From an uncultured Burkholderiales bacterium (GTDB lineage: Bacteria > Pseudomonadota > Gammaproteobacteria > Burkholderiales > Burkholderiaceae_C): 64,000 nt of DNA. A program made the translations under genes and the position numbers. A model generated the notes under the pieces. The model ran no database searches, had not been told where the DNA came from, and worked only from the letters and a program-made list of their open reading frames with translations. Positions 6,793 through 16,668 of the stretch are shown here, one piece after another (position 1 is the stretch's first letter; each line of letters begins with the position of its first letter). The stretch covers positions 117,146-181,145 of the forward strand of contig CAILYC010000059.1 in the NCBI GenBank assembly GCA_903838355.1. Direction: 5' to 3'.

Positions 6793-9738
6793 TCAGGCCT
6801 TTAGGCGAGCGAGTTGCTCGCTGACTTTGGTGAGCGCAGAGGAGAACTCTTTGATGCGGTTGCGTTCTTGCTCAATGACCTGGGGTGGGGCTTTGCTCAC
6901 AAACGTTTCATTGGAGAGTTTTTGTTGGGCCTTGTTGATTTCTTGGCTCAAGCGCTCGAACTCTTTCGTCAGACGTTGGGTTTCAGCGGCCTTGTCAATT
7001 TCAACGAACAAGCAAATCCGGGCCTCGCCCATGACCAAAACGCTGGCGTTTTGAGCGGCGTTTGACCATTGGATGTCGTCTTCAAAAATTTCGATCTCGC
7101 TTAATTTCGCCAAGCTCTTGAGAACTGGAGAGATGCTGCTCACAAAGGCCTTGTCCTCGGCTGAGTTGATACAAACAAGCATAGGCACACGCTTGGCGGG
7201 TGACAAATTCATTTGGCCACGCAAATTTCGACAACCTTCAACCCAGGCTTTGAGAGACTTCACATGGGCTTCGGCTTTGTCGTCTATTTTTTCAAGTTGC
7301 GCTTGTGGATAGGCCCGAATGCTCACCGACGCGAATTGTTCACCTTCAGGCCAAAGTCCTGCCACGGGAGCGACTTTTTGCCACAACTCCTCTGTGATGA
7401 AGGGGATCAACGGATGGGCGAGTCTTAGTAAAGCCTCCAAGGTTCGAATCAAGGTGCGTCGCGTCGCGCGTGCCTGGGATTCGGTGCCTTGTTGAATTTG
7501 AACTTTGGCGATTTCCAAATACCAATCGCAAAACTCATTCCAAATCAGCTCATAAATTGAGTTGGCAACTTGATCGAGTCGGTAGTCTTTGAAGCTTTGC
7601 TCCACGTCGGCCTCAACGCGTTGCAAGAGCGAACTCATCCAGCGGTCGGCTTGGCTAAAGTGCATATAGCCGTGGAAGGCTTCTCCGGGCGCACACTCTG
7701 CCTTGGTGTGGGGGTTCAAGCCACAGTCCTGTCCTTCGCAATTCATGAGCACAAAGCGAGTGGCGTTCCACAATTTATTGCAAAAATTGCGATAGCCTTC
7801 GCATCTTTTGGGGTCAAAGTTGATGCTGCGCCCCAATGAGGCCATGGCAGCAAAGGTAAAGCGCAAGGCATCGGCGCCGTAGGCGGGGATGCCTTGGGGA
7901 AATTCACGCTCGGTCGATTTGCGCACCTGAGGGGCGGTTTCGGGTCGGCGCAGGCCTGTCGTGCGCTTGACCAAAAGAGGAGCCAACTCAATGCCATCGA
8001 TCAAGTCGACCGGGTCCAAAACGTTGCCCTCGGATTTGGACATTTTTTGACCTTGCGCGTCCCTCACAAGGCCGTGGATGTAGACATCTTTGAAGGGCAC
8101 TTGACCGGTGAAGTGAGTGGTCATCATGATCATGCGAGCGACCCAAAAAAAGATGATGTCGTACCCCGTGACCAGCACTGAGCTTGGCAAATAAAGATTG
8201 AGGTCTTCGGTGGGCTTGGGCCAGCCAAGAGTGGAAAACGGCACAAGTGCAGAAGAAAACCAGGTGTCGAGCACATCGGGGTCTTGGGTGAGCGTCGAAT
8301 GACCAGCCAGTGCAACTGCTTCTTCCCGGCTCGAGGCCACGAACACCTGGCCACTCTCGTCGTACCAAGCAGGAATTTGATGGCCCCACCACAATTGGCG
8401 GCTGATGCACCAATCTTGGATGTTGTTCATCCATTGGTTGTAGGTGTTGACCCAATTTTCGGGGACGAATTTGACGGCGCCACTGTCCACGGCATCAATG
8501 GCTTTTTGTGCAATGGATTTTCCTGTGGGGTCGTCTGTGCCCACTTTGGACATGGCCACAAACCATTGGTCGGTGAGCATGGGCTCGATGATTTGACCGG
8601 TGCGCTCACAGCGAGGAACCATCAGGTTGTGGGCGCGCACTTCCACCAAGAAGCCAGCCGCGTCAAGGTCCTTGACCACTTGTTTGCGGGCTTCAAAACG
8701 GTCGAGTCCTTGGTAGGCCTCAGGGGCATTTTGGTTGATGCTCGCGTCCAGGTTCAGCACGCCAATGCTGGGTAAATTGTGGCGCGCACCCACGGCAAAG
8801 TCATTGACATCGTGCGCGGGAGTCACCTTGACCACGCCTGTTCCAAATGTGAGGTCCACGTAGTCGTCCGCAATGACAGGGATCTCCCGGTTGCAAAGTG
8901 GCAAGTGCACGCTTTTTCCGATGAACGCTTTGTAGCGCTCGTCCTCGGGATTGACCATGACGGCGACGTCACCCAAGAGCGTTTCTGGCCGGGTGGTGGC
9001 CACTACCAAGCGTTCGCCAGAACCCACCACGGGGTAAGCGATAAGCCACAGCGAGCCCTTTTCTTCGTGGCTTTCGACCTCCAAATCGGAGACGGCGGTT
9101 TTGAGAACCGGGTCCCAATTGACCAGACGCTTGCCACGGTAAATCAGCCCTTGTTGGTAAAGCCTCACGAAGGCTTCGCGCACCACTTGGCTCAAATGGT
9201 CGTCCATGGTGAAGTATTCGCGCGTCCAGTCCACGCTGTCACCCATGCGGCGCATTTGTTGGGTGATGGTTTTACCGCTTTTTTCTTTCCACTCCCAAAC
9301 TTTGTCCGTGAACATGCTTCGTGACGCTTCAAGCGAGTCAGCAAGAGTCAGCCTAGAGAGGCCTTGATCTTGGAGTTGGCGCTCGACCACGATTTGCGTG
9401 GCAATGCCTGCATGGTCGGTGCCGGGAATCCAAGCGGTGTTGAACCCTTTCATGCGGTGGTAGCGCGTCAAACTGTCCATGATGGTTTGGTTAAACGCGT
9501 GACCCATGTGCAAAGTACCGGTCACATTGGGTGGAGGCAATTGAATGGCAAAACTGTCCTGAGCGGGTTTGGCAGATTGCGTGCCGCGATAGCCAGCGAC
9601 GCCATAGCCTCGGCTCTCCCATTCGGGGCCCCAATGCGCTTCAATGGCGGCAGGTTCAAAAGACTTGGACAAGGCATTCAGTCCAGGCTGCTGGACAGGG
9701 GCTTCTTTACCAGTTGAGGCGGTGGTGTCTGTGGTCAT
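6793..9738 (-). CDS. valS: valyl-tRNA synthetase
   Basis: Class I aminoacyl-tRNA synthetase that charges tRNA-Val. With the ATG at 9738 it has 981 residues. The HIGH-type motif appears as HMGH in [15 protein letters not shown], the KMSKS motif in [14 protein letters not shown], the CP1 editing domain lies between them, and the C-terminal coiled-coil arm ends [11 protein letters not shown]. The open frame extends eight codons upstream to a TTG at 9762; neither start has a clear ribosome site, so the exact N-terminus is open. An insertion after the KMSKS loop ([19 protein letters not shown]) is longer than in E. coli and seems family-specific. Confidence 0.97.
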   Translation of the reverse strand: MTTDTTASTGKEAPVQQPGLNALSKSFEPAAIEAHWGPEWESRGYGVAGYRGTQSAKPAQDSFAIQLPPPNVTGTLHMGHAFNQTIMDSLTRYHRMKGFNTAWIPGTDHAGIATQIVVERQLQDQGLSRLTLADSLEASRSMFTDKVWEWKEKSGKTITQQMRRMGDSVDWTREYFTMDDHLSQVVREAFVRLYQQGLIYRGKRLVNWDPVLKTAVSDLEVESHEEKGSLWLIAYPVVGSGERLVVATTRPETLLGDVAVMVNPEDERYKAFIGKSVHLPLCNREIPVIADDYVDLTFGTGVVKVTPAHDVNDFAVGARHNLPSIGVLNLDASINQNAPEAYQGLDRFEARKQVVKDLDAAGFLVEVRAHNLMVPRCERTGQIIEPMLTDQWFVAMSKVGTDDPTGKSIAQKAIDAVDSGAVKFVPENWVNTYNQWMNNIQDWCISRQLWWGHQIPAWYDESGQVFVASSREEAVALAGHSTLTQDPDVLDTWFSSALVPFSTLGWPKPTEDLNLYLPSSVLVTGYDIIFFWVARMIMMTTHFTGQVPFKDVYIHGLVRDAQGQKMSKSEGNVLDPVDLIDGIELAPLLVKRTTGLRRPETAPQVRKSTEREFPQGIPAYGADALRFTFAAMASLGRSINFDPKRCEGYRNFCNKLWNATRFVLMNCEGQDCGLNPHTKAECAPGEAFHGYMHFSQADRWMSSLLQRVEADVEQSFKDYRLDQVANSIYELIWNEFCDWYLEIAKVQIQQGTESQARATRRTLIRTLEALLRLAHPLIPFITEELWQKVAPVAGLWPEGEQFASVSIRAYPQAQLEKIDDKAEAHVKSLKAWVEGCRNLRGQMNLSPAKRVPMLVCINSAEDKAFVSSISPVLKSLAKLSEIEIFEDDIQWSNAAQNASVLVMGEARICLFVEIDKAAETQRLTKEFERLSQEINKAQQKLSNETFVSKAPPQVIEQERNRIKEFSSALTKVSEQLARLKA

Positions 9739-9946
9739 GAAGAGGTCAACGGTTCGTGGCAAAGGAGTTCAACAAGCCTTAAAGCTTGGGCGGCGTTCAC
9801 TTGGCTCGGCTAGGGCAAGTTCCAGAGGCTTCCAACGGGCGCGCGGCCAGCTATGGTGCTCAATTGGGGAGTGCAATAGAGAAGATTAACAAGACATTTT
9901 AGTGAAAAAAGCCTGTCAGTTGTGTGACAGTTGAGCAAGGTCAAAA

Positions 9947-10567
9947 TCAATGGGACGCACCAAACTCTGGGCGGTCGTTCACTTCGGGCTTGAGCTTGAC
10001 AGCATGGGTCGCGTCCTTGTTTTCAAGCCGCCAGGCGGCTTTCCTAGCACTCCATGCTTGCAAGCGCTCGTGCACATTCAGGCTTTCTTTGGTCATTTGT
10101 GCTGGGGTGCCGGTTTGAACGGTCAACTCCATGCGAATACCATTGGGGTCAAAGAAATAAATGCTTTTAAAGACATGGTGGTCGGTCACGCCGAGCACCT
10201 CAATGCCGTGGGCTTGCAGTCTTTGTTTGGTGTTTTCTAGCTCGAGTTCGGTGTCCACGCGAAACGCAATGTGGTTGACCCATAGTGGGGTGTTGGGCGA
10301 GGGTAGCGCTGCGGTGTCATCGCCGAGGTCAAAAAAAGCGATGAAGGAGCCGTCTTGGAGGCGAAAGAAAAAATGGGTATAAGGGCAATACTCACCCGTT
10401 GAAGGCACATGATCGCTTTGGATGATGTGGTAAAGCGGCAGGCCCAAAATGTCTTCGTAAAAATGCCGGGTCTCCTCCGCATCTTTGGCCCTGTAGGCAT
10501 AGTGATGCAGTTGTTGCACGCTGGCAGGCGGGGGCAAGGAGGAGGGGTCAAAGGAGGTGATGGTCAT
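9947..10567 (-). CDS. VOC-superfamily (glyoxalase/bleomycin-resistance/dioxygenase) protein
   Basis: 206 residues from the ATG at 10567. It starts with a low-complexity SSLPPPASV leader and then one VOC fold: LHHYAYRAKDAEETRHFYEDILGLPL, VNHIAFRV and KSIYFFDPNGIRMELT supply His, His and Glu metal ligands typical of the dioxygenase/glyoxalase I type. The C-terminal tail (HERLQAWSARKAAW) is helical. Divergent from the rubrerythrin gene and upstream of valS. The substrate is unknown; the length and EYCPYTHFFFRLQDGSFIAFFD segment fit the biphenyl-2,3-diol 1,2-dioxygenase III-like annotations used for this group. Confidence 0.8.
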   Translation of the reverse strand: MTITSFDPSSLPPPASVQQLHHYAYRAKDAEETRHFYEDILGLPLYHIIQSDHVPSTGEYCPYTHFFFRLQDGSFIAFFDLGDDTAALPSPNTPLWVNHIAFRVDTELELENTKQRLQAHGIEVLGVTDHHVFKSIYFFDPNGIRMELTVQTGTPAQMTKESLNVHERLQAWSARKAAWRLENKDATHAVKLKPEVNDRPEFGASH

Positions 10568-10975
10568 TGGTGTTACCGTTTTTGAGGGTGTGTATGGGCA
10601 CAGAAGGCTTGAATCTCCAGCCCCAAGCAGGGCTGGCTGGGCGCATTGATGCCAAATTTTAGTCTTTAAAGGTCGACTTTCATGGGGAAATATTCCCCAA
10701 TGTTGAGCCATTGCGTTGAGTGCTTGAGTGTTTCAATCCAGCAGGCCCAAGCGCTCAAATGCCCAAATGCCAGGCTATCAAGCCGTGGATTGACAGGCGT
10801 TGAGAAAAGCAACACTTTAGTATTTATGCAGCGTGGCTGCTAATTCGATAGTCCTGGACTATTACGGGGATTGAATCAGACAATTGGACAGGGGTGCCTG
10901 GGCAAGTTACGCTATGCACTGTCTCGGATGGTGAATCATCTGGACTTATTCAGTAACACTCTTAGGAGAATTTCC
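10568..10975. other. divergent regulatory region between the VOC gene and rubrerythrin
   Basis: About 408 bases. It holds no convincing gene; the frames running through it are extensions of the flanking genes without conserved residues. The rubrerythrin-proximal part contains a perfect 15-bp palindrome listed separately. It should hold divergent promoters for the two genes. Confidence 0.6.
10848..10862. promoter_or_regulatory. palindromic operator candidate upstream of rubrerythrin
   Basis: ATAGTCC-T-GGACTAT, a perfect 7+1+7 inverted repeat, ends 113 bases before the rubrerythrin start codon. Its ATAG...CTAT ends recall sites of Rrf2-type regulators such as IscR, but no regulator gene lies in the window. 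Assignment is inference. Confidence 0.5.
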
Positions 10976-11398
10976 ATGGCAGCACTCAAAGGCTCAAAAA
11001 CGGAAGGCAATTTGAAGGACGCTTTTGCTGGCGAATCTCAAGCCAACCGCCGTTATTTGTATTTCGCAAACAAAGCCGACGTCGAAGGACAAAATGACGT
11101 GGCAGCACTCTTTCGCTCCACAGCGGAAGGTGAAACAGGTCACGCCCACGGTCACCTTGAGTGGCTCGAGCAGTGTGGAGATCCCGCCACCGGTTTGCCC
11201 ATTGGCCCGACCCGTGACAATTTGAAAGCCGCCGTTGCTGGCGAAACCCACGAGTACACCGACATGTACCCCGGCATGGCCAAAACGGCCCGTGACGAAG
11301 GGTTTGATGAGATCGCCGATTGGTTTGAGACTTTGGCCAAGGCCGAGAGGTCACACGCCAACCGTTATGCCAAAGCATTGGCCGAGCTCGTTGATTGA
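10976..11398 (+). CDS. rubrerythrin (single-domain, no rubredoxin)
   Basis: A four-helix ferritin-like di-iron protein of 140 residues; rubrerythrins reduce hydrogen peroxide and protect against oxidative stress. Di-iron ligands can be assigned to E20, E53-x2-H56, E90/E93 and E124-x2-H127. There is no C-terminal rubredoxin CxxC pair, so it is the short erythrin type and would need an external electron donor. The start at 10976 has TTAGGAGAA upstream; longer frames are not supported. The Fe-S protein and DUF3501 genes that follow in the same direction repeat an arrangement known from other proteobacteria, suggesting a functional unit. Confidence 0.93.
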   Translation: MAALKGSKTEGNLKDAFAGESQANRRYLYFANKADVEGQNDVAALFRSTAEGETGHAHGHLEWLEQCGDPATGLPIGPTRDNLKAAVAGETHEYTDMYPGMAKTARDEGFDEIADWFETLAKAERSHANRYAKALAELVD

Positions 11399-11630
11399 TC
11401 GCATCTAAGAATGAGCCCCATTAACCGATTCATGAACTCATAAAGTCATGGGCGCACGCAGGGGCGGTCAAACATTCAGTCTTGGGCATTGGGTTCAAAA
11501 GACCCCTTGCCCATGGCTGAGTTTTTCTCTCAAGTGCAGCATTGCTTTTACGGGGTCAAGCAGATTGACTTGACGCATCATTGTTTTTTTAGAGCCTCTT
11601 CAAGGGGGCTGAAATGGATAAGGTAAACCC

Positions 11631-12977
11631 ATGGCCACAGAAGGCAATTTAGTGGCTCCCACACGCCATCCGATCGACTGGAAGGGAGAAGATTTTTACA
11701 ACGAAGACTCCTGCGTCAAAGAAATGGAGCGAATTTTTGACATTTGTCATGGATGTCGCCGCTGTGTGAGCCTTTGTGGTTCGTTCCCCACTTTGTTTGA
11801 TCTTGTGGATGAAAGTTCGACCGGAGAGGTCGACGGGGTGGATAAAAAAGATTATTGGAAGGTGGTGGACCAGTGTTTCATGTGTGACCTGTGCTACATG
11901 ACGAAATGTCCTTATGTCCCACCGCATGAATGGAATTTGGACTTTCCTCACACCATGCTGCGGGCCAAAGCCATCAAATTTAAAAAAGGCGAAGTCTCTT
12001 TGGGCGAGCAGTTCTTGGCCTCCACCGACGTGCACGGGCAGTTTGCTGGCATTCCCATTGTGGTGCAAGCGGTCAATGCCCTTAATAAAACCTCGGCGGC
12101 GCGCTCGCTCATGTCTTCGGTGTTGGGTGTGGATGAGAAAGCTTGGTTGCCTGAGCTGGCGAGCAAGAAATTTCGCTCTGCTGCACCCAAGTCCACAAAG
12201 CACCCGGTGGTCGACGGGGCTTTGACCCCAGGCAAAGTCGCGATTTATGCCACGTGCTATATCAATTACAACGAGCCAGGGATTGGCCTGGATTTGATTG
12301 GTATTTTGGAGCACAACGACATTGACTATGTCTTGGTGGAAAAAGAATCTTGCTGTGGTATGCCCAAATTGGAGTTGGGCGACTTGGACTCGGTGCACGA
12401 GAACAAAGAAAAAAATATTCCCGTTTTGGCCCGTTACGCAAAGCAAGGGTATGCCATTTTGAGTGCGGTGCCCAGTTGCACCTTGATGTTTAAGCAAGAG
12501 TTGCCATTGATGTACCCGCAAGATGCGGATTGCCAAGCGGTGAAAGAAGCCATGTGGGATCCCTTTGAATACCTGATGGCCAGAAAACGTGATGGCCTTT
12601 TGAAGACCGATTTCAACACGCCACTGGGCAATGTGAGCTATCAAGTGCCTTGCCACTCGCGTGTTCAAAACGTGGGCAAAAAAGCCGAAGAAATGCTCAA
12701 GTTGGTGCCGCAAACGACCATCAACACCATTGAGCGTTGTTCAGGGCATGCCGGCACCTTTGGAGTTAAAAAAGGCTTTCACGATGTGGCCATGAAAATT
12801 GGCAAGCCCGTTGTCAAAGCCATGGCCTTGATGAAGGACGGCTCAACCCCTGACTTCATCAGTTCCGACTGCCCACTGGGTGGCCACCACATTGCCCAAG
12901 GCTTTGAAGCCCAAGGTTTGGTGGTGCCCGAACTTGAGCACCCCATCAGTTTGATCAAACGCGCTTACGGACTTTGA
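11631..12977 (+). CDS. heterodisulfide reductase-like iron-sulfur protein (two 4Fe-4S plus CCG-type domains)
   Basis: 448 residues, soluble. The N-terminal third has two 4Fe-4S motifs: C39-x2-C42-x2-C45-x3-C49 and C82-x2-C85-x2-C88-x4-C93-P. The rest shows two CCG-like domains as in HdrB/GlpC/GlcF proteins: the first keeps ESCCGMPKLELGD, the second is degenerate with ERCSGHAGTFG and SSDCPLGGH. The architecture indicates electron transfer, but no flavoprotein subunit (such as GlpA or GlcD) is next to it. Its neighbours are rubrerythrin and DUF3501, so a role as the reductant of rubrerythrin is plausible but unproven. No strong ribosome site; the ATG at 11631 starts the conserved part. Confidence 0.85.
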   Translation: MATEGNLVAPTRHPIDWKGEDFYNEDSCVKEMERIFDICHGCRRCVSLCGSFPTLFDLVDESSTGEVDGVDKKDYWKVVDQCFMCDLCYMTKCPYVPPHEWNLDFPHTMLRAKAIKFKKGEVSLGEQFLASTDVHGQFAGIPIVVQAVNALNKTSAARSLMSSVLGVDEKAWLPELASKKFRSAAPKSTKHPVVDGALTPGKVAIYATCYINYNEPGIGLDLIGILEHNDIDYVLVEKESCCGMPKLELGDLDSVHENKEKNIPVLARYAKQGYAILSAVPSCTLMFKQELPLMYPQDADCQAVKEAMWDPFEYLMARKRDGLLKTDFNTPLGNVSYQVPCHSRVQNVGKKAEEMLKLVPQTTINTIERCSGHAGTFGVKKGFHDVAMKIGKPVVKAMALMKDGSTPDFISSDCPLGGHHIAQGFEAQGLVVPELEHPISLIKRAYGL

Positions 12978-13057
12978 ACACCAATGAGCCCCAAGAAGCC
13001 AGAGATGGCCAGCGTTTGGTCTTGCACCGAAATTTGAAACATTGAAGGAATGACGCC

Positions 13058-13660
13058 ATGGATGCTTTTTTACAAAAAACGGGCCACATCACGGTTGACA
13101 ATTTGATGAGTTTGGAGGCTTACTCCAAGTACAGAAAGTTGCACAAGGCCGACATCATCGCGCACCGCAAACTGCGTTCGGTGAACCTGGGGGAAAACAT
13201 GAATTTGCAGTTTGAAAGCGAGACCACGATCCGCTATCAAATTCAGGAAATGCTCAGGATTGAAAAAATATTCGAAGAAGAAGAAATTCAGTCTGAAATT
13301 GACACCTACGCGCCCTTGGTGCCCACGGGTAGCAATTGGAAGGCCACCATGCTGCTCGAGTACCCTGAGGTGAACGAGCGCAAGCGTGAACTCGCCAGAC
13401 TCATCGGTGTTGAAGACCGGCTCTTCATAGAGGTTCAAGGCCACGAACATGTCTACGCCATTGCCGATGAGGACCTCGAGCGTGAGAATGCCGAGAAAAC
13501 CTCTTCTGTGCATTTTGTGCGCTTTGAGTTGACCCCCGCCATGGTGGCCGAAGTCAAAGCCGGTGCGAGCGTTAAACTGGGATGCGACCACACCAATTAC
13601 CCGGCGCACGTGAGCATTGCACCTGAGACTTTGGCCAGTTTGGCGGGCGATTTGAAGTAG
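13058..13660 (+). CDS. DUF3501 family protein
   Basis: A 200-residue soluble protein with good AAGGAATGACGCC spacing before the ATG. I recognise it as the DUF3501 family because of its length, its composition (LEAYSKYRKLHKADIIAHRK, LRIEKIFEEEEIQSEID) and its position after rubrerythrin and the Fe-S protein. No Cys motif other than a single C in LGCDHTNYP is present, so it is not an obvious Fe-S protein. The biochemical function of the family is not known to me; the constant neighbourhood suggests a partner or maturation role in the module. Confidence 0.8.
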   Translation: MDAFLQKTGHITVDNLMSLEAYSKYRKLHKADIIAHRKLRSVNLGENMNLQFESETTIRYQIQEMLRIEKIFEEEEIQSEIDTYAPLVPTGSNWKATMLLEYPEVNERKRELARLIGVEDRLFIEVQGHEHVYAIADEDLERENAEKTSSVHFVRFELTPAMVAEVKAGASVKLGCDHTNYPAHVSIAPETLASLAGDLK

Positions 13661-13895
13661 TCTTGGTTTTGCTGAGTCTGGGCGCAGCGCTCGGGTGACG
13701 CCTTCTGAGCTCTTGGGGTGCTCACATGGGGGTCAAGGTCCATGGTCTGTGGCCTGTGGTCTGTGCATTCGCCATCCGGTTCTACAATGGCTGCTCAGGC
13801 CGTGGTTAAGAGGAGGCGTGGCCAATCCAGCGCATTGCCCTTCACGCCGATCTTGGCCAAGATCTGGCCCCATTTTTTATTTGTCCTTACTCACC
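13661..13895. promoter_or_regulatory. yaaA upstream region with a 16-bp palindrome
   Basis: 235 bases without a gene. GATCTTGGCCAAGATC (13849-13864) is a perfect 16-bp palindrome ending 31 bases before the yaaA ATG. A -10-like TACAAT is at 13783-13788 with no good -35. Near-direct repeats of GGTCTGTG lie at about 13744-13766. Operator status is inferred from symmetry and position only. Confidence 0.4.
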
Positions 13896-14696
13896 ATGCT
13901 CTTACTGCTGTCTCCTGCCAAGACCTTGGACTATGAAAGTCCCTTGCCCCAAGGGATCAAAGACCTGCGGCCTCAGTCACCGATCTTTACAGATCGAACG
14001 TCCACCTTGGTCAAGCATTTGAAAAAACTCTCGGTCTCTGAGTTGTCCGATTTGATGAGTTTGAGCGAAAAATTGGCTGAACTCAACGTCAAACGTTTTC
14101 ATGACTGGAGAGCTACGGACACCCTTGAAAATTCAAGACCGAGCATCTTTGCCTTCAATGGCGATGTGTACGATGGCTTGGCCGCCAAGAGCCTTAAAAA
14201 AACGGACCTCGCGTGGCTTGAGTCCCATTTGGTGATTTTGAGTGGACTCTATGGTGTCTTGAAACCCTTGGACGCTTTGCAGCCCTACCGATTGGAGATG
14301 GGAACGACCTTGAAGGTGGCCAAGAGCCGCAACTTGTACGACTTTTGGGGCCCACGAATTGCCCAGTATCTCAACACCCGGTTGGATGAAGAAGATTCGC
14401 GGGTGGTGGTCAATTTGGCGTCCCAAGAGTATTACAAGTCTGTTGACCTCAAAACCCTGCGTGCGCAGGTGATTGAATGTGTTTTTGAAGATGAAAAAAA
14501 TGGACGCCACAAAGTCATCAGTTTTTTTGCCAAGAAAGCCCGTGGCCTCATGGTGCGCTTCGCGGCCTTGCAGCGCATCAAAACCCCCGAGGCCTTGAAA
14601 AATTTCGATTTGGAGGGCTATGCGTTTGAGCCCAAGTCCTCAAGCGCAGAGCGCTATGTTTTTAGGCGTGCCGAGGCCTATTCGCAAGGGCTCTGA
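13896..14696 (+). CDS. yaaA: peroxide stress protein YaaA
   Basis: A member of the YaaA (DUF328/UPF0246) family, which in E. coli limits intracellular iron and protects DNA during peroxide stress. From the ATG at 13896 it has 266 residues, near the usual 257. The hallmark start MLLLLSPAKTLDYESPLP and the internal segments FNGDVYDGL, HLVILSGLYGVLKPLD, PYRLEMGT and the C-terminal FEPKSSSAERYVFRR are clear. The frame is open upstream to 13695 but lacks conservation. Its position directly after the rubrerythrin module groups peroxide-defence functions. Confidence 0.95.
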   Translation: MLLLLSPAKTLDYESPLPQGIKDLRPQSPIFTDRTSTLVKHLKKLSVSELSDLMSLSEKLAELNVKRFHDWRATDTLENSRPSIFAFNGDVYDGLAAKSLKKTDLAWLESHLVILSGLYGVLKPLDALQPYRLEMGTTLKVAKSRNLYDFWGPRIAQYLNTRLDEEDSRVVVNLASQEYYKSVDLKTLRAQVIECVFEDEKNGRHKVISFFAKKARGLMVRFAALQRIKTPEALKNFDLEGYAFEPKSSSAERYVFRRAEAYSQGL

Positions 14697-14791
14697 TTGG
14701 TAGCACACTTGGGGCTTTGGGGCTCATCAAGAGTTGTGTCATATTTGAAGACTTGGTTTTTTTGCAATCCATTGAGGCGAATTTATTGTTT

Positions 14792-15691
14792 ATGCGCGCG
14801 AACAACAACGCAGTCTGGCTTGAGTATGAGGTGCATCCAGCGTTAAATGAGGTGCAGCAGTCGGTTCATCCGCGCGCACGCGTTTTGTTGATCATGGGCC
14901 TTGGCTTGCAGCTCATCTCTTGGCCCCAATCTTTGATCGATGGGTTGACCCGTGCCGGTTTTGAGGTCATTACCATGGACAACCGAGATGTCGGTCTGTC
15001 CACTATTTTTGATCACGAGGGTGTCCCCAATTTGCTGTGGCAAGCTCTCCAGCAGAAAATGGGATTCAAGGTCCAGACCGCTTACTCTTTAGAGGACATG
15101 GCGGGGGATGCTTTGGCGGTCCTGGATGCATGCGGTGTAGAGCAAGCCCATGTTTTGGGGATGAGCATGGGCGGCATGATTGCGCAACGCTTGGCCATCC
15201 TTGCGCCGCACCGATTGCTCAGTTTGGTGAGCCTCATGAGCTCGAGCGGCGCCAAAGATTTGCCCGGGCCTGATGCCGCACTTTTGGAGCGCATGTTCTC
15301 AGCTCCCCAGGAGCAAACCCTCGAGGCCTATGTGAACCAAGCCATGGGTGTCTTCGATGCCTTGGCCAGTCCCGGGTTTCGCGATGACGTGAAGAGTATG
15401 CGTTTGCGCGTGGTCAATGCCATTGAACGCAGCTACCACCCAGGCGGTGTGCTGCGACAAATGTCTGCGGTCATGGCCGACTCGGCCAGGGCCCACTTGC
15501 TCCACACCATCAAAGCGCCAACACTTGTGATCCACGGCTTGGCCGATCCCTTGGTGCCCATTGCCTGCGGCATCGACACGGCCAAAAGAATTCCTGGTGC
15601 ACAATGGATGGAGATCAAGGACATGGCCCACGATTTACCCCAATGCTTGGTGCCAATGGTGCTGAGCCGTTTGATTGAATTTTTCCAATGA
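14792..15691 (+). CDS. alpha/beta hydrolase
   Basis: An alpha/beta-hydrolase fold enzyme of 299 residues from the ATG at 14792 (GAGGCG about 11 bases upstream). The oxyanion strand is [15 protein letters not shown], followed by [14 protein letters not shown]; the nucleophile elbow is GMSMGGM; the acid is in HGLADPLVP and the base His in IKDMAHDLP. The pattern resembles the DhaA/haloalkane-esterase-like group of bacterial carboxylesterases. It overlaps queF by four bases, so the two are probably co-transcribed and coupled, although a functional link is not obvious. The substrate is unknown. Confidence 0.88.
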   Translation: MRANNNAVWLEYEVHPALNEVQQSVHPRARVLLIMGLGLQLISWPQSLIDGLTRAGFEVITMDNRDVGLSTIFDHEGVPNLLWQALQQKMGFKVQTAYSLEDMAGDALAVLDACGVEQAHVLGMSMGGMIAQRLAILAPHRLLSLVSLMSSSGAKDLPGPDAALLERMFSAPQEQTLEAYVNQAMGVFDALASPGFRDDVKSMRLRVVNAIERSYHPGGVLRQMSAVMADSARAHLLHTIKAPTLVIHGLADPLVPIACGIDTAKRIPGAQWMEIKDMAHDLPQCLVPMVLSRLIEFFQ

Positions 15692-16596
15692 ACACGCCTG
15701 AACTCTCTTGGCTGGGCAAGCCCACGGCCTATATCGATCAATACCAAGCCGAGTTGCTCTATCCCATTTCTCGCTCGACCAAACGCGCCGAGTTGGGGCT
15801 GACTGCGGGTGCATTGCCGTTCATGGGGGCGGATATTTGGAATGCCTATGAGTTGAGTTGGCTCAACAAGAAGGGCAAACCTCAGGTCGCCATGGCTCGC
15901 ATGGTCGTGCCGCTTGACAGCCCCAACATCATTGAGAGCAAGTCGATGAAGTTGTACTTCAACAGCTTTAGCCAGACCGCCTTTGACAGTGCACAAGAGG
16001 TGCTGGCTTGCATCAAGAGGGATATGGGGGAGGCTTTGATCAGACCTCTGGAAGCCTCAGGCAGTGTTGTTGAGGCAGATGCGAGCATGGATGCTACAAA
16101 GCTCCACAGCGCCTTGGCGTTGGCCCTGGGTGTGGAGTTGATCGCTCCTGAGCACTTTGGACGCGAGAGGATTGTTGACTTTGAAGGACTGGACTTGGAC
16201 CGTTTGGACATTGAGTGTATTGACTACCAGCCTCGAGCCGAACTCTTGCAGGTGACATCCGGCCTACCCCCGGTGACCGAATCCTTGTGTTCAAATTTGC
16301 TCAAAAGCAACTGTTTGGTCACTGGCCAACCCGATTGGGGCAGCGTGCAAATTCGCTATACGGGAGATGCCATTGATCAAGAAGGTTTGTTGCGGTATTT
16401 GGTGAGTTTTAGAGACCACAACGAATTTCATGAACAATGTGTGGAGCGCATTTTCATGGACATTTGGACGCGTTGTCACCCCAGTCGCTTGAGTGTCTAT
16501 GCTCGCTACACACGGCGCGGGGGCTTGGACATTAACCCCTTTCGAACGAGCCACCCCGAGCGACTTCCGCTTCAATCTAGGTTGGCGAGACAATAA
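15688..16596 (+). CDS. queF: NADPH-dependent 7-cyano-7-deazaguanine reductase
   Basis: Reduces preQ0 to preQ1 in the biosynthesis of queuosine, the modified wobble base of several tRNAs. 302 residues, the long bimodular YqcD-type QueF. The N-terminal half has [14 protein letters not shown], the QueF NADPH motif region (ESKS), and the C-terminal half has the active Cys in [14 protein letters not shown] plus [10 protein letters not shown]. The start overlaps the stop of the hydrolase gene (ATGA). No other queuosine genes are in the window. Confidence 0.95.
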   Translation: MNTPELSWLGKPTAYIDQYQAELLYPISRSTKRAELGLTAGALPFMGADIWNAYELSWLNKKGKPQVAMARMVVPLDSPNIIESKSMKLYFNSFSQTAFDSAQEVLACIKRDMGEALIRPLEASGSVVEADASMDATKLHSALALALGVELIAPEHFGRERIVDFEGLDLDRLDIECIDYQPRAELLQVTSGLPPVTESLCSNLLKSNCLVTGQPDWGSVQIRYTGDAIDQEGLLRYLVSFRDHNEFHEQCVERIFMDIWTRCHPSRLSVYARYTRRGGLDINPFRTSHPERLPLQSRLARQ

Positions 16597-16668
16597 GAGG
16601 CTGCTCGCTGCAAGCTCCTAGGACATGGTATTTTATTTCCGGCTTTAAGCACAGACTCGATCTCCGCC

